From Aquibium sp. A9E412 (GTDB taxonomy: Bacteria > Pseudomonadota > Alphaproteobacteria > Rhizobiales > Rhizobiaceae): 64,000 nt of DNA. Under the pieces are notes generated by a model, which ran no database searches, was not told the origin of the DNA, and was given only the letters and a program-made list of their open reading frames with translations. The stretch lies in NCBI RefSeq assembly GCF_030398335.1, contig NZ_JAOAOP010000001.1, positions 124,001-188,000 of the forward strand, read 5' to 3'. The translations under genes were made by a program, and so were the position numbers. Positions 58,718 through 64,000 of this stretch are shown here, one piece after another (position 1 is the stretch's first letter; each line of letters starts with the position of its first letter).

Positions 58718-58881
58718 GGGCGGCGACACTGGGCCGCCGGCCGGCAGGCTGCAAGCACCCTGCCCGCGCCAAGCGCTGGGCCAGCGCGACCGATCGTCCG
58801 CGGCCGCGCATCCCGGTTGACGGCGCGGCCGGCCGTCTGGTCAGATCGCGCCTTTGCGTCTGGCGGGAAAGGATCGGCGGG

Positions 58882-60009
<1,128 letters not shown>

Positions 60010-60014
60010 CCGGC

Positions 60015-60515
60015 GTGGCCGGCCCCACCGTCTATGTCGACGCCGACGCCTGCCCGGTGAAGGCGGAGGTGCTGCGCGTGGCCGAGCGGCACGGCGTGCC
60101 GGTCGTCTTCGTCTCCAATGGCGGCCTGCGCCCGTCGCGCGATCCGATGGTGCGCCACGTGGTGGTGAGCAAGGGCGCCGACGCGGCCGACGACTGGATC
60201 GCCGAGCACGCGGCGGCCGGCGACGTGGTGGTGACGGCCGACATCCCGCTGGCGTCGCGGGCGCTGGAACGCGGCGCCCAGGCGCTCGGCCCGACCGGCA
60301 AGCCGTTCACCGAAAGCTCGATCGGCGGCGCGCTGGCGATGCGCGACCTCAAGCAGCATCTGCGCGAGACCGGCGCCATCGCCGGTCACAATCCGGCCTT
60401 CACGACGCGCGACCGCTCGGCCTTTCTCGGCGCGCTCGACCAGGCGCTGCGGCGGGCGGCGCGGCAGGCCGCGGAGGCCGGACCGCGCGACGGCCCGGCC
60501 CGACACAGCGCCTGA
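60015..60515 (+). CDS. UPF0178 (YaiI/YqxD) family protein
   Basis: 166 residues, PIN-like fold of unknown function. Text: TVYVDADACPVKAEVLRVAE, then VVTADIPLASRALERGA and GKPFTESSIGGALAMRDLK. Acidic residues suggest a nuclease site, but no activity is established. The GTG start is five bases after the dehydrogenase stop. Confidence 0.88.
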   Translation: MAGPTVYVDADACPVKAEVLRVAERHGVPVVFVSNGGLRPSRDPMVRHVVVSKGADAADDWIAEHAAAGDVVVTADIPLASRALERGAQALGPTGKPFTESSIGGALAMRDLKQHLRETGAIAGHNPAFTTRDRSAFLGALDQALRRAARQAAEAGPRDGPARHSA

Positions 60516-60791
60516 TGCAGTAGGCTAAGAATCGCCTTCAACCTTCTGCAATTGAAGAACTTTCTCAAGATTTGGCCGGACCATGCCGGGCGTCCGCAGG
60601 CGGCCAAACTTGCGCTCGCAGGCCGCTTCCTGCATGCTTCCGGCAACCACACACCGCGTGGACGCGATCGGAACCGGATGCGTTTTCCAGCCAGGCGACG
60701 TCGCTTGGCGTCGCGCCGATGCGAAAGACGATCAGATAGAGTGGGCAGGTGAACGGTCATCGGCGCATGCCGCTCTGAACCAATTCGGGAG

Positions 60792-61184
60792 ATGCCAGTG
60801 GCGTCGGACACCAGCAACATCTATTCGGAAGCACAGGACATGGACACGATCGGCGGCCGTCTTTCACGGGCGCGCGATGCGGCCGGCCTCAGCGTCGCGC
60901 AGCTCGCCCGCCGGCTCGGCGTCAAGAGCGCCACCATCCAGGCATGGGAGAGCGACCGCTCGCAGCCGCGCGCCAACCGGCTGGCGATGCTGGCCGGCGT
61001 GCTCAACGTCAGCCTGTCGTGGATCCTCTACGGCGTCGGCACGGCCCCGGTTGAGGACAACCGCTCCGACCTGGTGCGCTCGCTGTCGACCCAGCTCGAC
61101 CGGCTGCGCCGGCTGCAGCAGGAGACCGACCAGGTGATCGGGCAGATCGAGAACGACCTCAACCGCTTCGCCGCCAACGGCTGA
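60792..61184 (+). CDS. XRE-family transcriptional regulator
   Basis: 130 residues. A helix-turn-helix is near residues 17-70 (TIGGRLSRARDAAGLSVAQL, then ARRLGVKSATIQAWESDRSQ). The C-terminus is a coiled-coil-like helix (LSTQLDRLRRLQQETDQVIG) probably used for dimerisation. Target unknown. The GGGAG site is best spaced for a GTG at 60798; I give the ATG at 60792 and note ATG 60840 as another choice. The upstream gap 60516-60791 has no other gene. Confidence 0.83.
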   Translation: MPVASDTSNIYSEAQDMDTIGGRLSRARDAAGLSVAQLARRLGVKSATIQAWESDRSQPRANRLAMLAGVLNVSLSWILYGVGTAPVEDNRSDLVRSLSTQLDRLRRLQQETDQVIGQIENDLNRFAANG

Positions 61185-61280
61185 GCGCCGCCCGACGCGG
61201 CGACTGCGCGCGGCGCGTGACATCGCCGCCGCGATCCGATAGCGTTGGATTCGTCGAGGGCCGCGAGGCCCTGCCGGTCT

Positions 61281-61460
61281 GCGGGAGAGAGTCGCCACGT
61301 GCGACCGCCGAAGGGGAAATCGCCCGAAATCTCTCAGGCAAAAGAACCGCAGACGGGTCAAGACACTCTGGAAAGTCGGGGCTTTGGCCCCGCGCCGAAG
61401 GTGTAAGCGTCGCCGACAGGGTTCCGGTGGCGCGAGTCTCTCAGGCTTCCGACAGAGGGG
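61281..61460 (+). promoter_or_regulatory. Tandem glycine riboswitch
   Basis: Two glycine aptamers in the gcvT leader. The first has GCCGAAGGGGAAATCG, AATCTCTCAGGCAAAAGAAC and ACTCTGGAAAG. The second has GCGCCGAAGGTGTAAGC, GTCTCTCAGGCTTCC and GACAGAGGGG. They are joined by a short linker with a GGGGCTTTGGCCCC hairpin. Glycine binding should turn on the cleavage operon, as for other gcv riboswitches. Confidence 0.92.
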
Positions 61461-61509
61461 CATCGACGGGCTGCCGCAACGGCGGCTCGCGTGTGCCTTT
61501 GGAGGACCG

Positions 61510-62613
61510 ATGCCGGAGACGGAACCGACACGACACTTGCCGCTCGAAGACTTGCACGAGGCCGCCGGCGCCCGCTTCGGCCCGTTCGCCGGCTGGCGCA
61601 TGCCGATCAGCTATCCGCCGGGCGTCATGCGCGAGCACCAGCACACCCGCGCCGAGGCCGGGCTGTTCGACATCAGCCACATGCAGCTCGTCGAGATCGC
61701 CGGGCCGGACGCCGCCGCGCTGCTGTCGGCCGCCTGCCCGCTCGATCCGGCAGCACTCGGCCAGGGCCGCAGCAAGTACACGCTGCTGCTCAACGAGGAC
61801 GCCGGCATCATCGACGACCTGATCGTCACGCGGCTGTCGCCCGAGCGCTTCATGGTGGTGGCCAACGCCGGCAACGCGGACGGCGACGTCGCCCACCTGA
61901 CGGCGCTGGCGGCCGGCCGCGACGTTTCGGTCGCGCCGCTCGAGCGCGTCTTCCTGGCGCTGCAGGGGCCGGCCGCCGAGGCGGTGCTGACCGCGGCGGG
62001 GCACGACCTGTCCGCCCTCACCTTCATGACCGCGGTCGAGCCGAAGGCCGACTGGTTCGTCAGCCGCTCCGGCTACACCGGCGAGGACGGCTTCGAGCTG
62101 GCGCTGCCGGCTGCGGCCGCGCGCGAGGTGGCGGCCGCGCTGCTCGCCGACGCGCGCACCATGTGGGTCGGGCTGGCGGCGCGCGACAGCCTGCGGCTGG
62201 AGGCCGGGCTGTGCCTGCACGGCCAGGACATCGACGAGACGACCGATCCGGTGGCCGCGCGGCTGATGTGGGCGATTCCCAAGCCGCTGCGCGAGGGCGG
62301 CGCCTACACCGGGGCGGCCGCGCTGGCGCGCATCCGCGCCGCCGGACCGGCCGAGCGCCGCGTCGGGCTGAAACCCGAGGGCCGCCAGCCGGTGCGCGCC
62401 GGGGCTGCCCTGTTCGACGCCGAGGGCCGGCCGGCCGGCCGCGTCACCTCCGGCGGCTTCGGCCCGACCGTCGGCCACCCGGTGGCCATGGGCTACGTGT
62501 CGGCCGCGCTCGCCGAGCCGGGCACGGCACTTTCGGCCGAGGTGCGCGGCAACCGCGTGCCCGTCGCCGTCCACCCGCTTCCCTTCACGCCGCATCGCTA
62601 CCACAAAGGATAG
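61510..62613 (+). CDS. gcvT: Glycine cleavage system T protein (aminomethyltransferase)
   Basis: Transfers the methylene group from the H-protein to tetrahydrofolate, releasing ammonia. 367 residues; text includes GPFAGWRMPISYP, AEAGLFDISHMQLVEI, RSGYTGEDGFELALP and LRLEAGLCLHGQDIDE. A strong GGAGG site lies just before the ATG at 61510, right after the riboswitch. First gene of gcvT-gcvH-gcvP. Confidence 0.96.
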   Translation: MPETEPTRHLPLEDLHEAAGARFGPFAGWRMPISYPPGVMREHQHTRAEAGLFDISHMQLVEIAGPDAAALLSAACPLDPAALGQGRSKYTLLLNEDAGIIDDLIVTRLSPERFMVVANAGNADGDVAHLTALAAGRDVSVAPLERVFLALQGPAAEAVLTAAGHDLSALTFMTAVEPKADWFVSRSGYTGEDGFELALPAAAAREVAAALLADARTMWVGLAARDSLRLEAGLCLHGQDIDETTDPVAARLMWAIPKPLREGGAYTGAAALARIRAAGPAERRVGLKPEGRQPVRAGAALFDAEGRPAGRVTSGGFGPTVGHPVAMGYVSAALAEPGTALSAEVRGNRVPVAVHPLPFTPHRYHKG

Positions 62614-62619
62614 TCCTCC

Positions 62620-62988
62620 ATGGCGACCACCTACTTCACCGAAGATCACGAATGGATCCGCGTCGAGGACGGCGTGGCGACGGTCGGCATCACCGACTAC
62701 GCCCAGGAGCAGCTCGGCGACCTGGTCTTCGTCGAGCTGCCGGAGGCCGGCAAGACGCTCGCCAAGGGCGACACGGCGGTCGTCGTCGAATCGGTCAAGG
62801 CCGCTTCCGACGTCTACGCGCCGGCCGACGGCGAGGTCACCGTCGTCAACGAGGCGCTTGCCGGCGACCCGTCGCTGGTCAACTCGTCGCCGGCCGGCGA
62901 CGGCTGGCTGTGGAAGATGTCGCTCGCCGACGCCAGCCAGCTCGACGGCCTGATGGACGAGGCCGCCTACAAGGCGCACGTCAGCTAG
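62620..62988 (+). CDS. gcvH: Glycine cleavage system H protein
   Basis: Lipoyl carrier of 122 residues that shuttles the aminomethyl group between P, T and L proteins. [20 protein letters not shown] starts it; the lipoylated Lys60 is in [15 protein letters not shown]. Six bases after gcvT. Confidence 0.97.
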   Translation: MATTYFTEDHEWIRVEDGVATVGITDYAQEQLGDLVFVELPEAGKTLAKGDTAVVVESVKAASDVYAPADGEVTVVNEALAGDPSLVNSSPAGDGWLWKMSLADASQLDGLMDEAAYKAHVS

Positions 62989-62997
62989 GAGCCTGCC

Positions 62998-64000
<1,003 letters not shown>

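Noticed and set aside
60636-60720. GATCGGAACCGGATGCGTTTT and CCAGCCAGGCGACG as another repeat copy
   Set aside because: Only short pieces resemble the family, in the wrong order and spacing.

Overview
The window is very GC-rich, densely coding chromosomal DNA from an alphaproteobacterium, most likely of the order Hyphomicrobiales (Rhizobiales). The evidence is the gene content and order: rpsB-tsf-pyrH-frr-uppS-cdsA-rseP, pyrB with a degenerate pyrC, plsY-dprA-topA-rnr, pleD-divK, mipZ, an EipB homologue, DUF1489, DUF3572 and DUF6105/6163-type proteins. A GTTC-N7-GTTC LexA box before dinB and a PhaR-like operator before a phasin agree with this. I cannot name the genus. I see no CRISPR array, transposase, integrase, prophage or tRNA/rRNA gene.

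Layout. 1-7.2 kb (minus): translation and envelope operon, rpsB to rseP (rseP cut by the window edge), with eipB ahead of it. 7.3-10.7 kb: RidA, a glycerophosphodiesterase, a FemAB-like acyltransferase, an EmrE-like pump and a HIT protein. 10.7-15.6 kb (minus): azlCD, clpS-clpA and a phasin with a well-formed promoter, operator and terminator. 15.8-21.7 kb: a SPOR-containing D,D-carboxypeptidase, a membrane J-domain protein paired with a VWA protein, MipZ, DUF1489 and L-serine dehydratase. 21.7-28.3 kb: a repeat-rich gap, a YdcF-like protein, gatCA, a UPF0173 hydrolase, ruvX and two small membrane proteins. 28.4-43.2 kb: an AEC transporter, aidB, then a long plus-strand series pyrB-pyrC'-plsY-dprA-topA-rnr-DUF983-nudix-MFS-rpmG. 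43.2-48.1 kb: a structured intergenic region, pleD-divK (minus), DUF3572-HAD, and SOS-linked dinB. 48.2-57.7 kb: two methyltransferases, a thioesterase divergent from an XRE regulator, dnaE, a HAD phosphatase and propionyl-CoA carboxylase alpha. 57.8-64 kb: an EamA transporter, glutathione-dependent formaldehyde dehydrogenase, UPF0178, an XRE regulator, and a tandem glycine riboswitch controlling gcvT-gcvH-gcvP (gcvP cut by the window edge).

The most distinctive signal not explained by genes is a dispersed palindromic repeat family of about 85-100 bp, with about eight full or partial copies. It folds into two hairpins, shows a compensatory base swap between copies, and supplies the 3' end of one regulator gene. 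The second is a strongly structured, apparently non-coding stretch between rpmG and pleD. Most genes belong to well-known families, and I found no defence island or large novel gene cluster.
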